Source of the DNA: Sacculina carcini
Taxonomy: Eukaryota > Arthropoda > Thecostraca > Sacculinidae
DNA length: 64,000 nt
Reading direction: 5' to 3'
Assembly: GCA_916048095.2 (NCBI GenBank)
Contig: OU696573.1
Coordinates: forward strand, 7,589,806 to 7,653,805
Below are positions 1 to 10,300 of this stretch, in pieces. The notes under the pieces are model-generated. The model had not been told where the DNA came from and ran no database searches. It was given only the letters and a program-made list of their open reading frames with translations. The position numbers and the translations under genes were made by a program. How positions within the stretch are numbered: the stretch's first letter is position 1; each line of letters begins with the position of its first letter.

Positions 1-1880
1 CGTTCAGCTCGGAGTGGGGTGCAAGCTGGGCTGCGAAGCGGCCGTGCACGCCACGCGCGCTTTCGTCAATGAGGCTAACGGTCGGCATGGTCACATTCTG
101 CTGAAGCTGGATGTGACCAACGCCTTCAACACCATCAGTCGGCGCGCGCTGCTCGACGAAGTCGCCCGTCGTTTACCCGCAGCATTGCCGCTCGTCCAGC
201 AGGCGTACGGCCAGCCAACCCCACTATACCACGGCACCACGCGAATCTGGTCCTGTCGCGGTGTACAGCAGGGAGACCCGCTCGGGCCCATCTTGTTCGC
301 CCTCGCCGTCGACCCAGTGGCCCAGTCTCTCCAGTCGCCATTGAACCTGTGGTACCTGGACGACGCCACACTGGCAGGCCCCAGGGAAGTGGTGCTTGCA
401 GACGTCAGCCGCCTGATCCCGGCCCTCGGCAGCATCGGCCTCGAGCTAAACGCCGGCAAATGCGAAGTTGTCAGTCTGGGTCCAGCCACTGACACACGAC
501 CAGCAGAGACCGACGACTCGAACGAGGCCGCCACATCACTGCTTGCCTCAGCCACAGTCACGCCGCTCTCCGACCTCCATCTGCTCGGCGCACCAGTGCA
601 GACTGGCGGCATTTCAGAGGCGCTCAACAAAATCCAGCACCAAACGTCCCTGCTGATCCAGCGCTCAGTCAACATCGGCTCGCACCCGGCGCTGTTTTTT
701 CTCAGCAGGTACGCATCGGTTCCGCGGGCAATATATCTACTGAGAGCAGCGCCGGTTTACCAGGCCCGCGAACAAATGGGTGACATCGACGAGCAGCTGA
801 GATCGGCCATCAGCGATTGCTGCAATGTCGCCATGTCAGACGCACAGTGGCTGCAGGCTTCTCTTCCGGTCCGCCACGGAGGTATCGGAGCCAGACGGCT
901 GAGCGATGTGGCACTACCTGCCCACATCGCCTCGCTGGAAGCTACCAGAGACTTGGTCTGTCTCATTAACCACCGCACAAGCGGTGACAGACCCTGCTCT
1001 CTGGTGGCAGCCATCGAGGAGTTCGTGGACACCATGTGCCCGGACTTCAGCGCGAGCGAGCCACTGCAACAGCGCCACCTAGACGACCGATCTTCCTCCG
1101 TCCGCCAACAACATCTCCTCGGAAGCGCGAACCAGCTGTGCCGAGCCCGTCTCCTGGCCGCGGCCGCTCCTCACAGTGGCGCTTGGCTGTCAGCGCTGCC
1201 TGTCGCCAGCCTCGGCTTGCTGCTGCCAGACGAAGCCGTCCGAGTCGGCGTGGCGCTGCGACTCGGTGCCGCAGTGCAGGAACCGCACAGGTGTCGCTGC
1301 GGTGCCACAACTGACAGGTGGGGCCACCATAGCCTCTCCTGCAGTCGCAATGCCGGCCGCCTGCCACGCCACACAGCGCTGAACAACATCATTCGCCGCA
1401 GTTTGGCGTCGGCAGGAATCGCCGCGGTGCTGGAGCCACGAGGCCTTGACCGCGGCGACGGCCGCCGACCGGACGGAATCACCGTGTTCCCGGTGCGGCA
1501 CGGCAAGTCGCTGCTCTGGGATGTGACCTGCGTCAACACGTTCTGTGACACACATCTGCTGGACGGCGCGGTCACTCCCGGGGCAGCAGCGCAGGCGGCG
1601 GAAGTCTGAAAGCGGCGGCGCTACTCAGAACTGTGCCAGCGGTACGATTTCGTGCCGCTGGCCATCGAGACCACCGGCTTGCGGGCGCCCCTGGACGACT
1701 TCGTGAAGCTCCTGGGCGGCAGAATAAGTGAGCGTTCAGGGGAGCCGCGAGAGACGGCCTGGCTTCGACAGCGAATAATTCTGGCCGTCATTCGTGGCAA
1801 CGCCGCCTCCATTGTTTTATAGTAGTATTGTGAATATGTGTACGCGTTTGTAAATATATTTGTTTGTGTCTCAACAAAGA
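1..1880 (+). mobile_element. LINE with restriction-like endonuclease, 3' part
   Basis: Non-LTR retrotransposon cut by the window start. It holds the reverse transcriptase fingers, palm and thumb, a Cys/His knuckle and a C-terminal nuclease-like domain, then about 60 bp of 3' UTR that runs directly into a (CA)n tract. The arrangement RT, knuckle, PD-(D/E)XK-like domain is that of the R2/NeSL/Dong type, not the apurinic-endonuclease type. Its last 400 bp are repeated at 2077-2480. Confidence 0.85.
14..1822 (+). pseudogene. LINE reverse transcriptase/endonuclease, one premature stop
   Basis: The frame is open from the left edge to a TGA at 1607-1609 and, read past that codon, continues in frame to TAG at 1820-1822 (RRYSELCQRYDFVPLAIETT and ILAVIRGNAASIVL). 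RT motifs visible: ILLKLDVTNAFNTI (first catalytic Asp), GVQQGDPLGPILFALAV, LWYLDDATLAG (YLDD box). C-terminal CRCGATTDRWGHHSLSC is a zinc-knuckle-like block, and RPDGITVF ... LLWDVTC fits an RPD-D nuclease. The downstream partial copy has CGA where this one has TGA, so the stop looks like a single CpG-type C to T change. The N-terminus lies outside the window. Confidence 0.85.
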
Positions 1881-1887
1881 AAACAAA

Positions 1888-1927
1888 AAAACACACACAC
1901 ACACGCAGACACACACAGACATACACT

Positions 1928-1989
<62 letters not shown>

Positions 1990-2030
1990 CACACACACAC
2001 AGATACACCCCCAGACACACGCACACACAC

Positions 2031-2063
<33 letters not shown>

Positions 2064-2076
2064 CACACACACATTT
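1888..2076. repeat. (CA)n microsatellite between two LINE copies
   Basis: About 185 bp of CA dinucleotides with scattered G and T interruptions, beginning where the LINE 3' UTR ends and stopping at the 5'-truncated second LINE copy. Confidence 0.95.
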
Positions 2077-2480
2077 ACCGTGTTCCCGGTGCGACACGGC
2101 AAGTCGCTGCTCTGGGATGTGACCTGCGTCAACACGTTCTGTGACACACATCTGCTGTACGGCGCGGTCACTCCCGGGGCAGCAGCGCAGGCGGCGGAAG
2201 TCCGAAAGCGGCGGCGCTACTTAGAACTGTGCCAGCGGTACGATTTCGTGCCGCTGGCCATCGAGACCACCGGCGTGATGGGGGCATCCCTGGACGACTT
2301 CGTGAAGCTCCTGGGCGGCAGAATCAGCGAGCGTTCAGGGGAGCCGCGAGAGACGGCCTGGCTTCTGCAGCGAATAAGCCTGGCCGTCATTCGTGGCAAC
2401 GCCGCCTCCATTGTTTTATAGTAGTATTGTGAATATGTGTACGCGTTTGTAAATATATTTCTTTGTGTATCAACAAAAAA
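2077..2480 (+). mobile_element. 5'-truncated second copy of the same LINE
   Basis: Near-identical to 1481-1880: end of the endonuclease-like domain in an open frame to TAG at 2419-2421 (GNAASIVL), then the same 3' UTR. It starts abruptly after the (CA)n tract and ends in another CA tract. It lacks the premature stop of the first copy. It arose either by target-primed insertion of a truncated copy into CA repeats or by tandem duplication. Confidence 0.88.
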
Positions 2481-2496
2481 AACAACAAAAAACACA

Positions 2497-2526
2497 CACA
2501 CACGCAGACACACACAGACATACACT

Positions 2527-2568
<42 letters not shown>

Positions 2569-2618
2569 CACACACACATACACACAGACACATACAGATA
2601 CAGATACACACACACACA
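2497..2618. repeat. (CA)n microsatellite after second LINE copy
   Basis: CA-rich tract with the same interruption pattern (cgcagacacacacagacata) as the start of the 1888-2076 tract, which supports duplication of LINE end plus tract together. Confidence 0.93.
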
Positions 2619-2718
2619 AATGATGAAGTTATTCTTCAATGTTGATCACATCGTTTGGCTCCAATGCAATAGTTATGGGAATTGTCCATGTTATATGAAC
2701 GTCTACATTCTTGCATGA

Positions 2719-2780
2719 TCCCTGTGCGAGACCCTCACCAATTTGGAGTGCTAGGCGGCCGCCTAGTTTGCCTATACCTA
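2719..2780 (-). mobile_element. fragment of hAT-like MITE end
   Basis: Contains ggcggccgcctagtttgcc, the reverse complement of the end motif seen at 49959-49990 (gcaaactaggcggccgtct). Only a fragment; no partner end found. Confidence 0.35.
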
Positions 2781-2924
2781 ATAATATGCCTCGTAATATG
2801 CATGTACATATGCTTGTAGTCGGCTTTAATAAGTCACTCGTTTATACTAACCAGCTTGCAATAGTCAACTTTTGTCAGTTGACAAGTTGAAGTCAATATA
2901 TTATTATAGCGTATATTGAAGAAT

Positions 2925-3105
2925 CACCCCGTTTTCCGTTATTTGAAGGTGTGCTTTATGAGTGGGACCAATATGTCAGTCCGCTATTTGGAGGTGTAAT
3001 TAACACGTACTTGATAGGCTTTTGATCGGGACTCAGGAATTATTCCGCAATTTGTAGGATTCCGTTATTTGGAGGTCCATTATTTGGAGGGTCCTCTGTA
3101 TTTCT
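2925..3105. mobile_element. pogo/Tigger-like terminal fragment
   Basis: Several copies of ccgttatttggaggt-type motifs, ending gggtcctctgta. Read in reverse this is the cagaggaccctccaaata start typical of Tigger/pogo transposon ends. Only one terminus can be seen. Confidence 0.45.
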
Positions 3106-3119
3106 AAGCACTTCCGAAT

Positions 3120-4262
3120 CTGAATTTCTAGTTTTCCGTCCTCTACGTCATTCTTCACCACTCCTTCCTTGTCGCATTTCATCCTTTGTTCGCAATCTTG
3201 GTGCTATCTTTGTTTCATCTCACTCGTTCTTGGACATTATCACCTCTGTTTTTCGCACTTGCCGTCTTATTCTACGTTCACTCTATCCTATTCGAGCATT
3301 TATTGATAGATACTCTGTTGTCAACCATGTTCATGCCCTTATATTCTCTAGACTCGACTACTGTAACTGTTTATACTATTATGTTCCTCATTTTCATATC
3401 AAAGAGTTCAATGAGTTCCTAATCAATCCTCCTAATCAATGAGTTCAAATCTTCCAAGTATTCCGCACTTTCATCCTACTACCTGTCGCCATACGTCTCG
3501 TTTCCTCTTCCTCCTTTGTTGGCTTCCTATCATCCCTTGAATGCACTATCGTCCATGTTGTCTTATTTACTAACTCCTCCATGATCCTCATCAGCCATCT
3601 TACCTCTCTGATCTTATCACTCCCACTACGTCTGGCTCTTTTCGCCGCCACCTTTTCTCTTCACTGTCATCGTGACACCAATGAGTCTACCTTGTCTTCA
3701 AAATCGCTCTTCTTTTTTGGTCCTCGCCACTATAACTCTTCCTACTTATATCACCGCTTTCTCTTCTCTCAGCTCTTTTTCTCATCAACTTAATCTTTTC
3801 TCGTCAATACCTTTTTGACCTCTCCTTGGACTTTGTTTCTCACTCACTCACTCACTCACGCTACTTTGTAACTGCTCTAATATATTTTTATTTGTGTTTT
3901 ATTTTGATTTTCTGACTTGGTCATTATTGCTGCCTTGTTCTGTTCCTGACGCACTTCATTTCCTCAATTCATTTCATTTCATTCGTCAATTCATTTCCTT
4001 TTTCTTTCTGATCTCACTTGTTTGTTCTGCATTTGTATCCTGCATGTCTGATTGTCTGTTTCTGATTAAGCGTGATTTATTCCCTTTGTTACTCATAGTG
4101 CCCCATGTTTGTTTGTGTGTGTGTGCGTTTGTTCCTATGTGTGTATTATATGTTCTACTGGTGTCAAATGTGTTTATCTGCATCGTTGTGTTTGCCTTTT
4201 TTCCTTTGTCGCGCTTGTGTGCAAATTAGCGTTGTAACATATAGAATGATTGATTGATTGAT
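3120..4262 (+). mobile_element. LINE 3' remnant (apurinic-endonuclease type) with TGAT tail
   Basis: Degraded reverse transcriptase C-terminus: FVRNLGAIFVSS, a run of hydrophobic residues, and IFSRLDYCNCLYYYVPHF, the SRLDYCN block after the RT thumb in Jockey/CR1-group LINEs. Frame breaks are frequent and the + strand is pyrimidine-rich. The element ends in a short tgattgattgatt tail about 10 bp before the acceptor of REP exon 2. Confidence 0.7.
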
Positions 4263-4274
4263 TAATTACTTCAG

Positions 4275-4341
4275 GTCTTGTGGAATCGATTTACGCGGCA
4301 GCCGTGGCTCGTTGCGGCAAAAGTGTTCTTCATCTTGACAG
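4275..4341 (+). CDS. CHM: REP exon 2 (end of GxGLxES motif)
   Basis: This 67-bp exon follows acceptor ttacttcag and precedes donor gtttgt. It supplies LVESIYAAAVARCGKSVLHL, then D and the first two bases of an Arg codon. The leading GT completes a Gly codon begun in exon 1. This matches the end of the GTGLxES loop and the VLHxD strand of the REP/GDI fold. It was found by matching phase to the next exon (AG plus A gives Arg). A LINE tail of TGAT repeats ends about ten bases upstream of its acceptor. Confidence 0.85.
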
Positions 4342-7300
4342 GTTTGTCGTTGTTGCAATATCTTCTTTTCTTGTTTGACCGTTAATTCTGTTTCGTTTAC
4401 CATTTTTGTATTTGGCAAATTGAATATACTGATGCTGGGCACTTTTCAGTCCATTGACCGGCGACCATGAAATTAATGAAGTTGACTAATTGAAATTTGT
4501 TATTCTTTGTATATTTATACAAAATCTAACTCATTATACATGATGAAATGCGAAGAAAAATGTACTGTTATTTTCTAGGTTCTCAGGGTGATCTAAATAT
4601 AGATCACTGCCGGAGAGCGTCGTAGGGTACACCGCGTATAGTGGGTGTCTTTCATATCTTTTATTTTTCAATAGGATGTCTGCACCCTGTGATCCAACTA
4701 TGAATGAGGCTGTGGCCTTCCTGGACGACCTTGGCCCCGATGTCGATGAGGTTGATGTTGTAATTATTCTAGATTGAGGTTGACATTGGGAGTTTTCCAA
4801 GATTTTCAATATATGAGATGTTCATCAACTATTACGCTAATCACGACCTGAAACAGTTCATTCGAGGTAAACCCATTCGATTCGGACACAAGTTCTGGTC
4901 ATTGTGCGCCTTCTACGGCTACATCTACGCTTCATTTTGTATCAGGACAAGGAGCAGGTTCGCTCAGCACGGATCTCGAGTAGTCCTCACCCTATCTCAC
5001 AGGTTGACATCGCTGACAGGAAGGAACTTTCCTTCGATAAATTGAACGTCTCTCCATTACTCATCGTCTCGTTGACTAAAATGGGATTCAGTGCGTTGGG
5101 AACCATCCTCGACAATTGAACCAAGAAGGCTCCGTTCAAGTCGGACATGGATATGAAGGCTTGGGACTCTTTGGAGCAGAACTTCAACCAGAAGAACCAG
5201 ATAACTTTGTCAAATGGAACGACAGCAGCTTCGTTCATATGGCGACGAAGTCCTCCAAGGTACGCCCTACAGTGAAAGCGGAGCTGTACAGCCGCGCCGA
5301 GAAGAAGGTGAAGGTCGACAAATACGCTATTATGTCCCAGTACGTTTAGTCCCGCTTCAGTCCCAGGTCTCTTTTTTCTATGTTAGGTTATGTAAGTTGA
5401 GGTTAGTTAGGCTGGGCTAGTTGGGAAAGAGAAAGAGAGCGGGGACTGGAACAGGACCAAATATACCTGGGACGCATATTTTCTTGTCCAAATCTCATTA
5501 GCTCCGTGGAGGTCGAAATGCTCCGCGTCATCTCCAAGTACAACAGTGGCATGGGGTTGTGGACCACCATGACTGGATGGTGGCGTATTTGTGATTGGGA
5601 TCGGATAAAAATGATACTTCTCTCTTCTTTTGGGCGATCCAGATGAGCGTGGTGAACGCCTGGTTCCTCCACAAGAAGTTGGTGGAGAAGCCGGAACAGC
5701 TGTCAGTCATCGGCTTCATGCGTGAAGTGGCGGGCTCGTATATGAAGATCATCAATGGCAAGGACTCAATCATCTCAAGAGCCCAGATCGCTTATCGCGT
5801 TGGACTGGCAGCGCAGCCTCCGCTTGACTCCCGCTTTGACGGCGTCGGCCATATTCGCCCCGTTCGTGTACAGCAACGGCGATGTCAGGGACCCGGTTGC
5901 AAGTCGAGCCCGCTGTCCTACTACGGAAAGTGTGCGAACACTACGCTGCGCAGGCAGTGTTTCAATCCCTATCACCGGCAGACAGCTGGAAATAGTCCAT
6001 TTTATGTTCCGATACGGACCATCTGGTCTTGGATTGAGACTATTGTATATACCCGAAGGCAGTGGCGGCGCAGGATTTTTCCGATAGGGGACTGAGGGGG
6101 CTAAGGAAAAAGATGCGGTGGCTTGGTGACACATGAAGAACTACTCTCGAAATGTTCATGGTAAGGATTTTGGTGTGCTCATGGGGGGTTTGTCACATTT
6201 TAGGGAATTTCAGTCCCTCAAAGTTCCCCCTTGGCGCCGCCGCTACTCGAAGTCTTGAAAAAACCAGCAGGAAAGCATATTTCTATTATTATACTAGTTC
6301 TTATTTGTTGTGTCAAATTTCGTGCGATGAACTTATTTCCTCTAAAACATGGAGTTGGTGCCGTTATGAGCGTTCTCCGGCAGTGATCTATTTATAGATC
6401 AGTGGATGTAAATCGCTCCTATACAGAACTTATAGTTGTTAGAGGTATATAGATTTGTCCTGAAGCTGTACGAGACAATACATATATTATGAAAGACAAT
6501 TTTTTTCTAGTCGAGGTCGTTTGTCTACTCTCTGGGTCAACAAAAATAATCACCTAAAAAGTGGTAAAAATGGTCAACTTCAATACTCTATTAGGAATCG
6601 TAAAAACTTTAAAAATTTTCATTTAGAATAAAATATGATAAGTACAAGGTCCAAACATTATAACAAATTCGGTATATTCATTGTCTCTTATGACAATTAT
6701 CAGAATACAGTCGTTGAAATTGTTGATATATTTTTAGATCACTGCCGGCCAATGTGTGAATTTATCATTGAACAAACTTCTTCACACTCGTCTCAATCGC
6801 TTGGATGTATCAGTGTGGAAACTGACCTAACATCGCAAGTTCTCTTGTGAAGCAATACTTCATAATTGGGACTGCTTGGAATTTCTCCAGAAAGATGGAT
6901 TTGTTCCAAATTCGTATTGGAAGAATTTTCAGATGCACGGACGTTTACGGATTTTTACTGACCAGTTGATCATTGTTTTTCCATGTTGTTTTTTGCTGAC
7001 ACAGAAATGAATACTACAGCGACGAGTGGGCTGTGTTCAATTGGAACTGTCTTCAGCAGTGGACAGAGCGGCATTCACAAAACCGGCCGCCATCCTCGTC
7101 GTCGCGGCTGTCCAAGATCCCCGAGGACTCGTGCGGCCATCACGGCATGATCGAGCTTCACAGTGGCTCGTGTGTTTCGAACGTGGCGCAGTATTTCTTC
7201 ATTCCGTGAGTAGCTGATCGATTGGTGTTCGAGAAGCGTTGACAGAACCGGTTCAGAAGTTGGCATCATGTTACCTGTATCAGCTCAGAAGTTGGCATCT

Positions 7301-10300
7301 TGTGGCTCTGTGGCGCTGTCCTTATGACCCTCTGGATATTTTAGAATTAATAGAATTTGAAAAATATAATGGAGGACAACATTTGGTTTTAATTTGGATT
7401 TGATTTTAATTTGACACAAGTTTTAATTTGGTTCATATAGGATGGTGGCTAGTTCATCAATTGTGTGATGGAGTCAAGCTTCAGGCGTCATCGCACAACA
7501 GAGTAGCCACGTAATGCGTCTTCCTCTGTGTGGTGCACTTCATGGTATACATATTTTATCATTAAGATTCATTATATTTTCATATCTAATTGCGTCATTT
7601 TGATAAGGGGCGGATAAAGCTAATATGGATACATACAGTATGTGATGTCTCCATTATAAGGCTTTTTATTTCAGCCGAAAATTATGCGGCTCTAGGCGTA
7701 ATGTTTTTTTTGTTTTTGAATAATGTCCTGGTGTATCAGGAGGATTGACTAGGTGATGTACGTGATGTTACTGTTGTATGTGTTGTACTAGGTGATGTAC
7801 GTGATGTTACTGTTGTATGTGTTGTACTAGGTGATGTACGTGATGTTACTGTTGTCTGTGTTGTACTAGGTGATGTACGTGATGTTACTGTTGTCTGTGT
7901 TGTACTAGGTGATGTACGTGATGTTACTGTTGTTTGTGTTGTACTAGGTGATGTACGTGATGTTACTGTTGCCCGTGTTGTTACTGTTGTCCACGTGTTG
8001 ACTAGGTTTTGTACGAATTATCAGGTGTTTGTGTCTATATGCACTTGTCTCGGTGTCATGTCAGTGATGCCATCAATGGCTGCGTGCTTCCGAGTATTCT
8101 TTTTTAAATGTTTTTGTCATGTATTTTCGTTTTTAGCTGTGATATATGTGTACGTATACATGGCGTATACGTTTATATGCACGTGCTCTGTATCAATATG
8201 ACTTTGGCAGTGGAGGATCGTTTAGCCATTCGTTGTTGTTTCAGTTTTTACTTATTTGCGTTTATAAACCAGTATATTTATTGTGTTTATTGCTCTAGCG
8301 CTGGGAGTAGTTTACAACAGTTATGCTAGTGGCCAACTGAATGACGGCGAATGCTTGTTGTCTGCGTCAGGGAGAGTGGTGACAGCGACACGTCACCTAG
8401 TGCAGACACAGACCGGGATTGCTTATCGACGCCGCTGCAGTGTGGCACTCGCTCATCCGGTGATGTCCAGGCGGATAGTGGTGGGGCTAGTGGTGATAGT
8501 ACTGAAGCTAATGGTGAACCAGTCAATGATCCGGCCGCTGCCACATTGACCGACAAATGTGAGCCGGTCAACGGCGGCTGGAGCAAGGACAAGCTACGTT
8601 CCCTCAGCAGACACTTCAATATTGAATTGACGCCCAAGGTATTCATATATATCACGTTGGCTCTAGTTTGGTAATATTTGGTGTCGGTTATTTTGTCTTT
8701 AAAGCCTGCTATTTAAAGGGTTGATGTTTCTCTGGGACGTTGTTTTACAGTATTACGCTAACTGGATACAAGAAGCTAATGTATTCGTCAGGTTTAATAC
8801 GTACATTGTGTTAATATTAACTGGTGGATGCACATGTCTTACCGTAATCACTTGAGTATAATGCTCCCATTTTCGTGCCAAATTTCAACATAAAAATATA
8901 TAATAATGATTGGGCATTTGTAATTATAATTGTATATGTAAAAACACGTGGTGGTTTTTAATTCAAGATTGGGGGAATTGTACATAGGCAAACATACTTA
9001 GTCATACGTTTGTGATTACGTTACAAATTTAACGGTACTAGTTTGCCCCAAGACTTGTTTGTAGACTTGTTTGCCCCAAAGAATGAAAAAAGATTGTAAA
9101 CATGAGAAAGTACAGATACTTCTCAACTGAAATTGAATTAAAGTACTGTACTTACTATCGCAACAATTATCAATTTGGTTGGACGTTCAAAGTCATGGCT
9201 ATACACACAGTTTACAGAAACACATCCACAAACATACATAATTCACGCATGGTTCACGATTCGCGGTCATCTAAATCCGTGGGACTTGAAATTATATGGT
9301 TATTGCTTTGCATAAACCCCTATTAGCTCATCTTTCAACTTTTTCTAAACAGACGCCTACCTGGAATGTTTTTAGGTCTTCATTGAGAGAGTTCCATAAT
9401 TTGATCCCTTTAATAGCGAAACAATTTGCTCTGATGCGCGTTAGAGTGTATTCAACTAATAATTTGTCAGTGTGTCTAGGATTTATTGAAAAGTTTTTAT
9501 TTTTCTGCACTGTAATATATTTGATGCAAGTATTTACAAGTATTTAGGTGTGTCAAATCATCAAGTTTTATAATTTTGGCTTTAGAGAAATATAGATATG
9601 TATGAGCTTTTGCTGGAAGATTGAATAATATTCGAACAATTATTTTCTGTAAAGTAATGAGCGGTCTCAATGATGTCTTGTAGGTGTTAGGCCAGATTAC
9701 GTTCGCGTAGTCCAAGTGTGGTTTCACAAGTGAATTGTAAAGGACTATTAATTTTTGAGAGCTTAGCATAGTTCTTGATTTTTTCATGACAAAAGCCGCT
9801 TTGGAAATTTTTCGACACGTTATTTTCAAGTGTTTTTTCCAACTCAATTTGATGTCTACGGTCAATCCGAGAAATTTCGCCTTACAAGCGCCGTCATAGC
9901 ATGCAGTGTACTCTTGTTTTTTTAATCCAAATTGGTTTTCTTTCATAATTGTAAACTTATTCAAATAGCTTTGCAGTCTACTGTCGAATATTTTTTCAAT
10001 ATTTTTTAGAATTGTGGTAGCAGAGAGATAGGTCTGTGATTAGTAGGGTGACTTTTTGTTGCAAATGCAACTTTTTCATCATAGACTGTTCGTCTGAGAA
10101 GCCCAAAAAGCAATATTTTATTGATCTGAGGTAAGTTAAACATTAAACAAGTTATAAATGCAACTTTTTGTGCTTAGCGCAACTTTTGCAACTTTTTGTT
10201 TATAGCGCAACTTTGTAATTTTTAAGAGCAACTATTTGGATTTAGGACAATTGTTAAATTTTTAGAACAATTATTTTACACTATCAGGAACAAAATTTCA

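Larger units (their letters stand above)
4590..6400 (+). mobile_element. piggyBac-like transposon remnant with inverted ends
   Basis: Bounded by inverted repeats sharing gatctaaatatagatcactg/ccggag at 4590-4620 and its inverse (ctccggcagtgatctattta) at 6374-6400. Between them is a decayed piggyBac transposase. A flanking TTAA duplication is not apparent. It sits in the intron between REP exons 2 and 3. A third, isolated left-type end (agatcactgccgg) occurs at about 6738. Confidence 0.75.

Noticed and set aside
91-675. 194-codon reverse-strand frame and other frames over the first LINE
   Set aside because: Antisense shadow of the GC-rich RT gene; no domain match.
1621-2639. Long His/Thr- or Val/Cys-rich open frames across the CA repeats
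   Set aside because: They are translations of the dinucleotide tract, open because CA/TG repeats lack stops.
1-4274. REP exon 1 (start codon and GTG motif)
   Set aside because: Searched for a frame ending in a G-T-G-like motif with phase-1 donor; only LINE and repeat sequence seen.
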